Source of the DNA: Auanema rhodensis
Lineage: Eukaryota; Nematoda; Chromadorea; Rhabditida; Rhabditidae
Reading direction: 5' to 3'
Length of the DNA: 64,000 nucleotides
Assembly: GCA_964057225.1 (NCBI GenBank)
Contig: CAXKVF010000100.1
Location: 1-64,000 of the forward strand
Part shown: in pieces, positions 53,073 through 64,000 of the stretch
How the letters are laid out: the number at the start of each line of letters is the position of its first letter
Position numbering within the stretch: the first letter of the stretch is position 1
Notes under the pieces: generated by a model
Seen by the model: only the letters and a program-made list of their open reading frames with translations
The model's database searches: none
Told to the model about the DNA's origin: nothing
Position numbers and translations under genes: made by a program

Positions 53073-55010
53073 GGTTCATGGTAACCATGACTTTGAAATT
53101 TACGTGAACTTTAATTTATGCTAATTAAATGTACACGTGATGTGCACTTGGTATGTAACTCGCTTCACGTGAAAGATAAAGAGATGCGGTTTTCAAAATT
53201 AGATTCCCCATGTCCATATTAGTCTAAAAACAAATTTTTATTGATATTGGTTCATGGTAACCATGACTTTGAAATTTACGTGAACTTTAATTTATGCTAA
53301 TTAAATGTACACGTGATGTGCACTTGGTATGTAACTCGCTTCACGTGAAAGATAAAGAGATGCGGTTTTCAAAATTAGATTCCCCATGTCCATATTAGTC
53401 TAAAAACAAATTTTTATTGATATTGGTGCATGGTAACCATGACTTTGAAATTTACGTGAACTTTAATTTATGCTAATTAAATGTACACGTGATGTGCACT
53501 TGGTATGTAACTCGCTTCACGTGAAAGATAAAGAGATGCGAATTTCAAAATTAGATTCCCCATGTCCATATTAGTCTAAAAACAAATTTTTATTGATATT
53601 GGTTCATGGTAACCATGACTTTGAAATTTACGTGAACTTTAATTTATGCTAATTAAATGTACACGTGATGTGCACTTGGTATGTAACTCGCTTCACGTGA
53701 AAGATAAAGAGATGCGGTTTTCAAAATTAGATTCCCCATGTCCATATTAGTCTAAAAACAAATTTTTATTGATATTGGTGCATGGTAACCATGACTTTGA
53801 AATTTACGTGAACTTTAATTTATGCTAATTAAATGTACACGTGATGTGCACTTGGTGTGTAACTCGCTTCACGTGAAAGATAAAGAGATGCGGTTCTCAA
53901 AATTAGATTCCCCATGTCCATATTAGTCTAAAAACAAATTTTTATTAATATTGGTGCATGGTAACCATGACTTTGAAATTTACGTGAACTTTAATTTATG
54001 CTAATTAAATGTACACGTGATGTGCACTTGGTATGTAACTCGCTTCACGTGAAAGATAAAGAGATGCGGTTTTCAAAATTAGATTCCCCATGTCCATATT
54101 AGTCTAAAAACAAATTTTTATTGATATTGGTTCATGGTAACCATGACTTTGAAATTTACGTGAACTTTAATTTATGCTAATTAAATGTACACGTGATGTG
54201 CACTTGGTATGTAAATCGCTTCACGTGAAAGATAAAGAGATGCGGTTTTCCAAATTAGATTCCCCATGTCCATATTAGTCTAAAAACAAATTTTTATTGA
54301 TATTGCTTCATGGTAACCATGACTTTGAAATTTACGTGAACTTTAATTTATGCTAATTAAATGTACACGTGATGTGCACTTGGTATGTAACTCGCTTCAC
54401 GTGAAAGATAAAAAGATGCGGTTTTCAAAATTAGATTCCCCATGTCCATATTAGTCTAAAAACAAATTTTTATTGATATTGGTGCATGGTAACCATGACT
54501 TTGAATTTTACGTGAACTTTAATTTATGCTAATTAAATGTACACGTGATGTGCACTTGGTATGTAACTCGCTTCACGTGAAAGATAAAGAGATGCGGTTT
54601 TCAAAATTAGATTCCCCATGTCCATATTAGTCTAAAAACAAATTTTTATTAATATTGGTGCATGGTAACCATGACTTTGAAATTTACGTGAACTTTAATT
54701 TATGCTAATTAAATGTACACGTGATGTGCACTTGGTATGTAACTCGCTTCACGTGAAAGATAAAGAGATGCGGTTTTCAAAATTAGATTCCCCATGTCCA
54801 TATTAGTCTAAAAACAAATTTTTATTAATATTGGTGCATGGTAACCATGACTTTGAAATTTACGTGAACTTTAATTTATGCTAATTAAATGTACACGTGA
54901 TGTGCACTTGGTATGTAACTCGCTTCACGTGAAAGATAAAGAGATGCGGTTTTCAAAATTAGATTCCCCATGTCCATATTAGTCTAAAAACAAATTTTTA
55001 TTGATATTGG
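53073..55010 (-). repeat. Block duplicated at 2816 bp (16 monomers), copy A
   Basis: Markers recur at exactly 2816 bp: GATGCGAATTTC (53541/56357), TTGGTGTGTAAC (53855/56671), CGGTTCTCAAAA (about 53894/56710), TAAATCGCTTC (about 54214/57030), TTTTCCAAATT (about 54246/57062), TAAAAAGATG (about 54410/57226) and TTAATATTGG (54651 and 54827/57467 and 57643). The match ends between 52898 and 53073 on the left and between 55010 and 55187 on the right, so about 11 monomers are shared. Confidence 0.9.
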
Positions 55011-55888
55011 TTCATGGTAACCATGACTTTGAAATTTACGTGAACTTTAATTTATGCTAATTAAATGTACACGTGATGTGCACTTGGTATGTAACTCGCT
55101 TCACGTGAAAGATAAAGAGATGCGGTTTTCAAAATTAGATTCCCCATGTCCATATTAGTCTAAAAACAAATTTTTATTGATATTGGTTCATGGTAACCAT
55201 GACTTTGAAATTTACGTGAACTTTAATTTATGCTAATTAAATGTACACGTGATGTGCACTTGGTATGTAACTCGCTTCACGTGAAAGATAAAGAGATGCG
55301 GTTTTCAAAATTAGATTCCCCATGTCCATATTAGTCTAAAAACAAATTTTTATTGATATTGGTTCATGGTAACCATGACTTTGAAATTTACGTGAACTTT
55401 AATTTATGCTAATTAAATGTACACGTGATGTGCACTTGGTATGTAACTCGCTTCACGTGAAAGATAAAGAGATGCGGTTTTCAAAATTAGATTCCCCATG
55501 TCCATATTAGTCTAAAAACAAATTTTTATTGATATTGGTTCATGGTAACCATGACTTTGAAATTTACGTGAACTTTAATTTATGCTAATTAAATGTACAC
55601 GTGATGTGCACTTGGTATGTAACTCGCTTCACGTGAAAGATAAAGAGATGCGGTTTTCAAAATTAGATTCCCCATGTCCATATAAGTCTAAAAACAAATT
55701 TTTATTGATATTGGTTCATGGTAACCATGACTTTGAAATTTACGTGAACTTTAATTTATGCTAATTAAATGTACACGTGATGTGCACTTGGTATGTAACT
55801 CGCTTCACGTGAAAGATAAAGAGATGCGGTTTTCAAAATTAGATTCCCCATGTCCATATTAGTCTAAAAACAAATTTTTATTGATATT

Positions 55889-57826
55889 GGTTCATGGTAA
55901 CCATGACTTTGAAATTTACGTGAACTTTAATTTATGCTAATTAAATGTACACGTGATGTGCACTTGGTATGTAACTCGCTTCACGTGAAAGATAAAGAGA
56001 TGCGGTTTTCAAAATTAGATTCCCCATGTCCATATTAGTCTAAAAACAAATTTTTATTGATATTGGTTCATGGTAACCATGACTTTGAAATTTACGTGAA
56101 CTTTAATTTATGGTAATTAAATGTACACGTGATGTGCACTTGGTATGTAACTCGCTTCACGTGAAAGATAAAGAGATGCGGTTTTCAAAATTAGATTCCC
56201 CATGTCCATATTAGTCTAAAAACAAATTTTTATTGATATTGGTGCATGGTAACCATGACTTTGAAATTTACGTGAACTTTAATTTATGCTAATTAAATGT
56301 ACACGTGATGTGCACTTGGTATGTAACTCGCTTCACGTGAAAGATAAAGAGATGCGAATTTCAAAATTAGATTCCCCATGTCCATATTAGTCTAAAAACA
56401 AATTTTTATTGATATTGGTTCATGGTAACCATGACTTTGAAATTTACGTGAACTTTAATTTATGCTAATTAAATGTACACGTGATGTGCACTTGGTATGT
56501 AACTCGCTTCACGTGAAAGATAAAGAGATGCGGTTTTCAAAATTAGATTCCCCATGTCCATATTAGTCTAAAAACAAATTTTTATTGATATTGGTGCATG
56601 GTAACCATGACTTTGAAATTTACGTGAACTTTAATTTATGCTAATTAAATGTACACGTGATGTGCACTTGGTGTGTAACTCGCTTCACGTGAAAGATAAA
56701 GAGATGCGGTTCTCAAAATTAGATTCCCCATGTCCATATTAGTCTAAAAACAAATTTTTATTAATATTGGTGCATGGTAACCATGACTTTGAAATTTACG
56801 TGAACTTTAATTTATGCTAATTAAATGTACACGTGATGTGCACTTGGTATGTAACTCGCTTCACGTGAAAGATAAAGAGATGCGGTTTTCAAAATTAGAT
56901 TCCCCATGTCCATATTAGTCTAAAAACAAATTTTTATTGATATTGGTTCATGGTAACCATGACTTTGAAATTTACGTGAACTTTAATTTATGCTAATTAA
57001 ATGTACACGTGATGTGCACTTGGTATGTAAATCGCTTCACGTGAAAGATAAAGAGATGCGGTTTTCCAAATTAGATTCCCCATGTCCATATTAGTCTAAA
57101 AACAAATTTTTATTGATATTGCTTCATGGTAACCATGACTTTGAAATTTACGTGAACTTTAATTTATGCTAATTAAATGTACACGTGATGTGCACTTGGT
57201 ATGTAACTCGCTTCACGTGAAAGATAAAAAGATGCGGTTTTCAAAATTAGATTCCCCATGTCCATATTAGTCTAAAAACAAATTTTTATTGATATTGGTG
57301 CATGGTAACCATGACTTTGAATTTTACGTGAACTTTAATTTATGCTAATTAAATGTACACGTGATGTGCACTTGGTATGTAACTCGCTTCACGTGAAAGA
57401 TAAAGAGATGCGGTTTTCAAAATTAGATTCCCCATGTCCATATTAGTCTAAAAACAAATTTTTATTAATATTGGTGCATGGTAACCATGACTTTGAAATT
57501 TACGTGAACTTTAATTTATGCTAATTAAATGTACACGTGATGTGCACTTGGTATGTAACTCGCTTCACGTGAAAGATAAAGAGATGCGGTTTTCAAAATT
57601 AGATTCCCCATGTCCATATTAGTCTAAAAACAAATTTTTATTAATATTGGTGCATGGTAACCATGACTTTGAAATTTACGTGAACTTTAATTTATGCTAA
57701 TTAAATGTACACGTGATGTGCACTTGGTATGTAACTCGCTTCACGTGAAAGATAAAGAGATGCGGTTTTCAAAATTAGATTCCCCATGTCCATATTAGTC
57801 TAAAAACAAATTTTTATTGATATTGG
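55889..57826 (-). repeat. Block duplicated at 2816 bp, copy B
   Basis: Partner of 53073-55010. One private change was noticed (TTTATGGTAATT near 56110). The gap between the copies, about 55.0-55.9 kb, is a run of consensus-like monomers. Confidence 0.9.
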
Positions 57827-59170
57827 TTCATGGTAACCATGACTTTGAAATTTACGTGAACTTTAATTTATGCTAATTAAATGTACACGTGATGTGCACT
57901 TGGTATGTAACTCGCTTCACGTGAAAGATAAAGAGATGCGGTTTTCAAAATTAGATTCCCCATGTCCATATTAGTCTAAAAACAAATTTTTATTGATATT
58001 GCTTCATGGTAACCATGACTTTGAATTTTACGTGAACTTTAATTTATGCTAATTAAATGTACACGTGATGTGCACTTGGTATGTAACTCGCTTCACGTGA
58101 AAGATAAAGAGATGCGGTTTTCAAAATTAGATTCCCCATGTCCATATTAGTCTAAAAACAAATTTTTATTGATATTGGTTCATGGTAACCATGACTTTGA
58201 AATTTACGTGAACTTTAATTTATGCTAATTAAATGTACACGTGATGTGCACTTGGTATGTAACTCGCTTCACGTGAAAGATAAAGAGATGCGGTTTTCAA
58301 AATTAGATTCCCCATGTCCATATTAGTTTAAAAACAAATTTTTATTGATATTGGTTCATGGTAACCATGACTTTGAAATTTACGTGAACTTTAATTTATG
58401 CTAATTAAATGTACACGTGATGTGCACTTGGTATGTAACTCGCTTCACGTGAAAGATAAAGAGATGCGGTTTTCAAAATTAGATTCCCCATGTCCATATT
58501 AGTCTAAAAACAAATTTTTATTGATATTGCTTCATGGTAACCATGACTTTGAATTTTACGTGAACTTTAATTTATGCTAATTAAATGTACACGTGATGTG
58601 CACTTGGTATGTAACTCGCTTCACGTGAAAGATAAAGAGATGCGGTTTTCAAAATTAGATTCCCCATGTCCATATTAGTCTAAAAACAAATTTTTATTGA
58701 TATTGGTTCATGGTAACCATGACTTTGAAATTTACGTGAACTTTAATTTATGCTAATTAAATGTACACGTGATGTGCACTTGGTATGTAACTCGCTTCAC
58801 GTGAAAGATAAAGAGATGCGGTTTTCAAAATTAGATTCCCCATGTCCATATTAGTCTAAAAACAAATTTTTATTGATATTGGTTCATGGTAACCATGACT
58901 TTGAAATTTACGTGAACTTTAATTTATGCTAATTAAATGTACACGTGATGTGCACTTGGTATGTAACTCGCTTCACGTGAAAGATAAAGAGATGCGGTTT
59001 TCAAAATTAGATTCCCCATGTCCATATTAGTCTAAAAACAAATTTTTATTGATATTGGTTCATGGTAACCATGACTTTGAAATTTACGTGAACTTTAATT
59101 TATGCTAATTAAATGTACACGTGATGTGCACTTGGTATGTAACTCGCTTCACGTGAAAGATAAAGAGATG

Positions 59171-60995
59171 TGGTTTTCAAAATTAGATTCCCCATGTCCA
59201 TATTAGTCTAAAAACAAATTTTTATTGATATTGGTTCATGGTAACCATGACTTTGAAATTTACGTGAACTTTAATTTATGCTAATTAAATGTACACGTGA
59301 TGTGCACTTGGTATGTAACTCGCTTCACGTGAAAGATAAAGAGATGCGGTTTTCAAAATTAGATTCCCCATGTCCATATTAGTCTAAAAACAAATTTTTA
59401 TTGATATTGGTGCATGGTAACCATGACTTTGAAATTTACGTGAACTTTAATTTATGCTAATTAAATGTACACGTGATGTGCACTTGGTATGTAACTCGCT
59501 TCACGTGAAAGATAAAGAGATGCGGTTTTCAAAATTAGATTCCCCATGTCCATATTAGTCTAAAAACAAATTTTTATTGATATTGGTTCATGGTAACCAT
59601 GACTTTGAAATTTACGTGAACTTTAATTTATGCTAATTAAATGTACACGTGATGTGCACTTGGTATGTAACTCGCTTCACGTGAAAGATAAAGAGATGCG
59701 GTTTTCAAAATTAGATTCCTCATGTCCATATTAGTCTAAAAACTAATTTTTATTGATATTGCTTCATGGTAACCATGACTTTGAAATTTACGTGAACTTT
59801 AATTTATGCTAATTAAATGTACACGTGATGTGCACTTGGTATGTAACTCGCTTCACGTGAAAGATAAAGAGATGCGGTTTTCAAAATTAGATTCCCCATG
59901 TCCATATTAGTCTAAAAACAAATTTTTATTGATATTGGTTCATGGTAACCATGACTTTGAAATTTACGTGAACTTTAATTTATGCTAATTAAATGTACAC
60001 GTGATGTGCACTTGGTATGTAACTCGCTTCACGTGAAAGATAAAGAGATGCGGTTTTCAAAATTAGATTCCCCATGTCCATATTAGTCTAAAAACAAATT
60101 TTTATTGATATTGGTGCATGGTAACCATGACTTTGAAATTTACGTGAACTTTAATTTATGCTAATTAAATGTACACGTGATGTGCACTTGGTATGTAACT
60201 CGCTTCACGTGAAAGATAAAGAGATGCGGTTTTCAAAATTAGATTCCACATGTCCATATTAGTCTAAAAACAAATTTTTATTGATATTGGTGCATGGTAA
60301 CCATGACTTTGAAATTTACGTGAACTTTAATTTATGCTAATTAAATGTACACGTGATGTGCACTTGGTATGTAACTCGCTTCACGTGAAAGATAAAGAGA
60401 TGCGGTTTTCAAAATTAGATTCCTCATGTCCATATTAGTCTAAAAACAAATTTTTATTGATATTGCTTCATGGTAACCATGACTTTGAAATTTACGTGAA
60501 CTTTAATTTATGCTAATTAAATGTACACGTGATGTGCACTTGGTATGTAACTCGCTTCACGTGAAAGATAAAGAGATGCGGTTTTCAAAATTAGATTCCC
60601 CATGTCCATATTAGTCTAAAAACAAATTTTTATTGATATTGGTTCATGGTAACCATGACTTTGAAATTTACGTGAACTTTAATTTATGCTAATTAAATGT
60701 ACACGTGATGTGCACTTGGTATGTAACTCGCTTCACGTGAAAGATAAAGAGATGTGGTTTTCAAAATTAGATTCCCCATGTCCATATTAGTCTAAAAACA
60801 AATTTTTATTGATATTGGTTCATGGTAACCATGACTTTGAAATTTACGTGAACTTTAATTTATGCTAATTAAATGTACACGTGATGTGCACTTGGTATGT
60901 AACTCGCTTCACGTGAAAGATAAAGAGATGCGGTTTTCAAAATTAGATTCCACATGTCCATATTAGTCTAAAAACAAATTTTTATTGATATTGGT
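59171..60995 (-). repeat. Overlapping 4-monomer and 9-monomer shifts
   Basis: ATTCCTCATG (59720/60424) and ATTCCACATG (60248/60952) recur at 704 bp. A single monomer inside the second copy, with GATGTGGTTTTC at 60755, instead matches 59171 at 1584 bp. It looks like a one-monomer replacement patch. Confidence 0.82.
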
Positions 60996-62543
60996 GCATG
61001 GTAACCATGACTTTGAAATTTACGTGAACTTTAATTTATGCTAATTAAATGTACACGTGATGTGCACTTGGTATGTAACTCGCTTCACGTGAAAGATAAA
61101 GAGATGCGGTTTTCAAAATTAGATTCCCCATGTCCATATTAGTCTAAAAACAAATTTTTATTGATATTGGTTCATGGTAACCATGACTTTGAAATTTACG
61201 TGAACTTTAATTTATGCTAATTAAATGTACACGTGATGTGCACTTGGTATGTAACTCGCTTCACGTGAAAGATAAAGAGATGCGGTTTTCAAAATTAGAT
61301 TCCCCATGTCCATATTAGTCTAAAAACAAATTTTTATTAATATTGGTGCATGGTAACCATGACTTTGAAATTTACGTGAACTTTAATTTATGCTAATTAA
61401 ATGTACACGTGATGTGCACTTGGTATGTAACTCGCTTCACGTGAAAGATAAAGAGATGCGGTTTTCAAAATTAGATTCCCCATGTCCATATTAGTCTAAA
61501 AACAAATTTTTATTGATATTGGTTCATGGTAACCATGACTTTGAAATTTACGTGAACTTTAATTTATGCTAATTAAATGTACACGTGATGTGCACTTGGT
61601 ATGTAACTCGCTTCACGTGAAAGATAAAGAGATGCGGTTTTCAAAATTAGATTCCCCATGTCCATATTAGTCTAAAAACAAATTTTTATTGATATTGCTT
61701 CATGGTAACCATGACTTTGAAATTTACGTGAACTTTAATTTATGCTAATTAAATGTACACGTGATGTGCACTTGGTATGTAACTCGCTTCACGTGAAAGA
61801 TAAAGAGATGCGGTTTTCAAAATTAGATTCCCCATGTCCATATTAGTCTAAAAACAAATTTTTATTGATATTGGTTCATGGTAACCATGACTTTGAAATT
61901 TACGTGAACTTTAATTTATGCTAATTAAATGTACACGTGATGTGCACTTGGTATGTAACTCGCTTCACGTGAAAGATAAAGAGATGCGGTTTTCAAAATT
62001 AGATTCCCCATGTCCATATTAGTCTAAAAACAAATTTTTATTGATATTGCTTCATGGTAACCATGACTTTGAAATTTACGTGAACTTTAATTTATGCTAA
62101 TTAAATGTACACGTGATGTGCACTTGGTATGTAACTCGCTTCACGTGAAAGATAAAGAGATGCGGTTTTCAAAATTAGATTCCCCATGTCCATATTAGTC
62201 TAAAAACAAATTTTTATTGATATTGGTTCATGGTAACCATGACTTTGAAATTTACGTGAACTTTAATTTATGCTAATTAAATGTACACGTGATGTGCACT
62301 TGGTATGTAACTCGCTTCACGTGAAAGATAAAGAGATGCGGTTTTCGAAATTAGATTCCCCATGTCCATATTAGTCTAAAAACAAATTTTTATTAATATT
62401 GGTGCATGGTAACCATGACTTTGAAATTTACGTGAACTTTAATTTATGCTAATTAAATGTACACGTGATGTGCACTTGGTATGTAACTCGCTTCACGTGA
62501 AAGATAAAGAGATGCGGTTTTCAAAATTAGATTCCCCATGTCC

Positions 62544-63599
62544 ATATTAGTCTAAAAACAAATTTTTATTAATATTGGTGCATGGTAACCATGACTTTGA
62601 AATTTACGTGAACTTTAATTTATGCTAATTAAATGTACACGTGATGTGCACTTGGTTTGTAACTCGCTTCACGTGAAAGATAAAGAGATGCGGTTTTCAA
62701 AATTAGATTCCCCATGTCCATATTAGTCTAAAAACAAATTTTTATTGATATTGGTTCATGGTAACCATGACTTTGAAATTTACGTGAACTTTAATTTATG
62801 CTAATTAAATGTACACGTGATGTGCACTTGGTATGTAACTCGCTTCACGTGAAAGATAAAGAGATGCGGTTTTCAAAATTAGATTCCCCATGTCCATATT
62901 AGTCTAAAAACAAATTTTTATTGATATTGCTTCATGGTAACCATGACTTTGAAATTTACGTGAACTTTAATTTATGCTAATTAAATGTACACGTGATGTG
63001 CACTTGGTATGTAACTCGCTTCACGTGAAAGATAAAGAGATGCGGTTTTCAAAATTAGATTCCCCATGTCCATATTAGTCTAAAAACAAATTTTTATTAA
63101 TATTGGTGCATGGTAACCATGACTTTGAAATTTACGTGAACTTTAATTTATGCTAATTAAATGTACACGTGATGTGCACTTGGTTTGTAACTCGCTTCAC
63201 GTGAAAGATAAAGAGATGCGGTTTTCAAAATTAGATTCCCCATGTCCATATTAGTCTAAAAACAAATTTTTATTGATATTGGTTCATGGTAACCATGACT
63301 TTGAAATTTACGTGAACTTTAATTTATGCTAATTAAATGTACACGTGATGTGCACTTGGTATGTAACTCGCTTCACGTGAAAGATAAAGAGATGCGGTTT
63401 TCAAAATTAGATTCCCCATGTCCATATTAGTCTAAAAACAAATTTTTATTGATATTGCTTCATGGTAACCATGACTTTGAAATTTACGTGAACTTTAATT
63501 TATGCTAATTAAATGTACACGTGATGTGCACTTGGTATGTAACTCGCTTCACGTGAAAGATGAAGAGATGCGGTTTTCAAAATTAGATTCCCCATGTCC
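62544..63599 (-). repeat. Tandem trimer, 528 bp x 2, in the reverse array
   Basis: TTAATATTGGTGC (62571/63099) and TTGGTTTGTAAC (62656/63184) recur at 528 bp. Read along the + strand, the monomer order is C140, consensus, G142 in both copies. Unit boundaries in this phase are 62544-63071 and 63072-63599. Confidence 0.85.
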
Positions 63600-64000
63600 A
63601 TATTAGTCTAAAAACAAATTTTTATTGATATTGGTGCATGGTAACCATGACTTTGAAATTTACGTGAACTTTAATTTATGCTAATTAAATGTACACGTGA
63701 TGTGCACTTGGTATGTAACTCGCTTCACGTGAAAGATAAAGAGATGCGGTTTTCAAAATTAGATTCCCCATGTCCATATTAGTCTAAAAACAAATTTTTA
63801 TTGATATTGGTTCATGGTAACCATGACTTTGAAATTTACGTGAACTTTAATTTATGCTAATTAAATGTACACGTGATGTGCACTTGGTATGTAACTCGCT
63901 TCACGTGAAAGATAAAGAGATGCGGTTTTCAAAATTAGATTCCCCATGTCCATATTAGTCTAAAAACAAATTTTTATTGATATTGGTTCATGGTAACCAT

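Larger units (their letters stand above)
47011..64000 (-). repeat. Same satellite array, reverse orientation, about 96 copies
   Basis: From 47011 to the window end every monomer is the reverse complement of the unit to the left, with the same 176 bp period. Three copies are 221 bp long because of an internal 45 bp duplication. Up to about 51.6 kb the monomers carry the rare alleles typical of the forward block at 38-47 kb. Beyond about 52.5 kb they carry a different set, for example TTAATATTGG instead of TTGATATTGG. Homogeneity is as high as on the left side. The array runs off the window end, so its full length is unknown. Confidence 0.97.

Noticed and set aside
1-64000. CRISPR array
   Set aside because: Units are contiguous with no repeat-spacer structure. 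The whole 176 bp is conserved, not just a 25-40 bp repeat.
1-64000. Protein-coding genes, tRNA, rRNA or mobile elements
   Set aside because: Every stretch read is recognisable as the 176 bp unit. There are no long open frames, no terminal inverted or long terminal repeats and no RNA gene signatures.
1-64000. Telomeric repeat or bacterial replication origin
   Set aside because: No short G-rich telomere motif occurs in tandem. The repeat scale and homogeneity do not fit iterons.

Overview
The whole 64 kb is one tandem satellite DNA array, with a unit length of 176 bp and about 32% G+C. I find no gene, RNA gene, transposon, CRISPR array or other unique sequence. Roughly 363 monomers are present, about 267 on the left and 96 on the right. 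Most differ from the consensus at only a few positions. A nucleosome-sized, AT-rich, megasatellite-like array with block-wise higher-order duplications is typical of a plant or animal centromere or pericentromere. The species cannot be named from the sequence. A 13/14 match to a stretch of the Arabidopsis 178-180 bp centromere repeat (recalled from memory), plus the 176 bp length shared with Brassica CentBr, weakly suggests a Brassicaceae-type plant. Homology is not established.

Layout. Positions 1-47010 hold monomers in one orientation (called forward, starting GGACATGGGG). Between 47010 and 47011 the orientation flips, and 47011-64000 is entirely reverse. The flip joins monomer position 53 (forward) to monomer position 86 (reverse) with no microhomology. 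This makes an array-scale inverted repeat with a 33 bp spacer. The two sides are not a simple mirror image at the junction. However, rare variants are shared between about 38-47 kb (forward) and 47-51.6 kb (reverse). They include a 45 bp internal duplication (three copies each side), several linked single-base alleles, and a four-monomer haplotype mirrored about position 47489.5. The inversion therefore happened inside an already locally homogenised block, and material was copied or rearranged in both orientations.

Regional structure, in monomer coordinates where 1 is the first G of GGACATGGGG. 1-14 kb: mostly consensus monomers plus T33/C140 monomers, including a 352 bp dimeric pattern at 8.3-9.3 kb. 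14.0-27.4 kb: C118/G142 monomers and multi-monomer duplications with shifts of 10, 7, 16 and 11 units. 30-37 kb: a 17-unit (2992 bp) shift duplication and C43 monomers. 38.4-51.6 kb: the T45 zone, holding the 221 bp monomers and the inversion. 52.5-64 kb: reverse array with its own alleles and 16-, 9-, 4- and 3-unit shift duplications.

What the array may do. Each monomer carries two CACGTG palindromes 32 bp apart, three further short dyads, A-tracts and one AATAAA on its forward strand. These are candidate protein-binding or non-B-DNA features for a centromere. A transcript crossing the inversion could fold into a very long hairpin. These roles are inference; the repeats and their orientation are directly visible.
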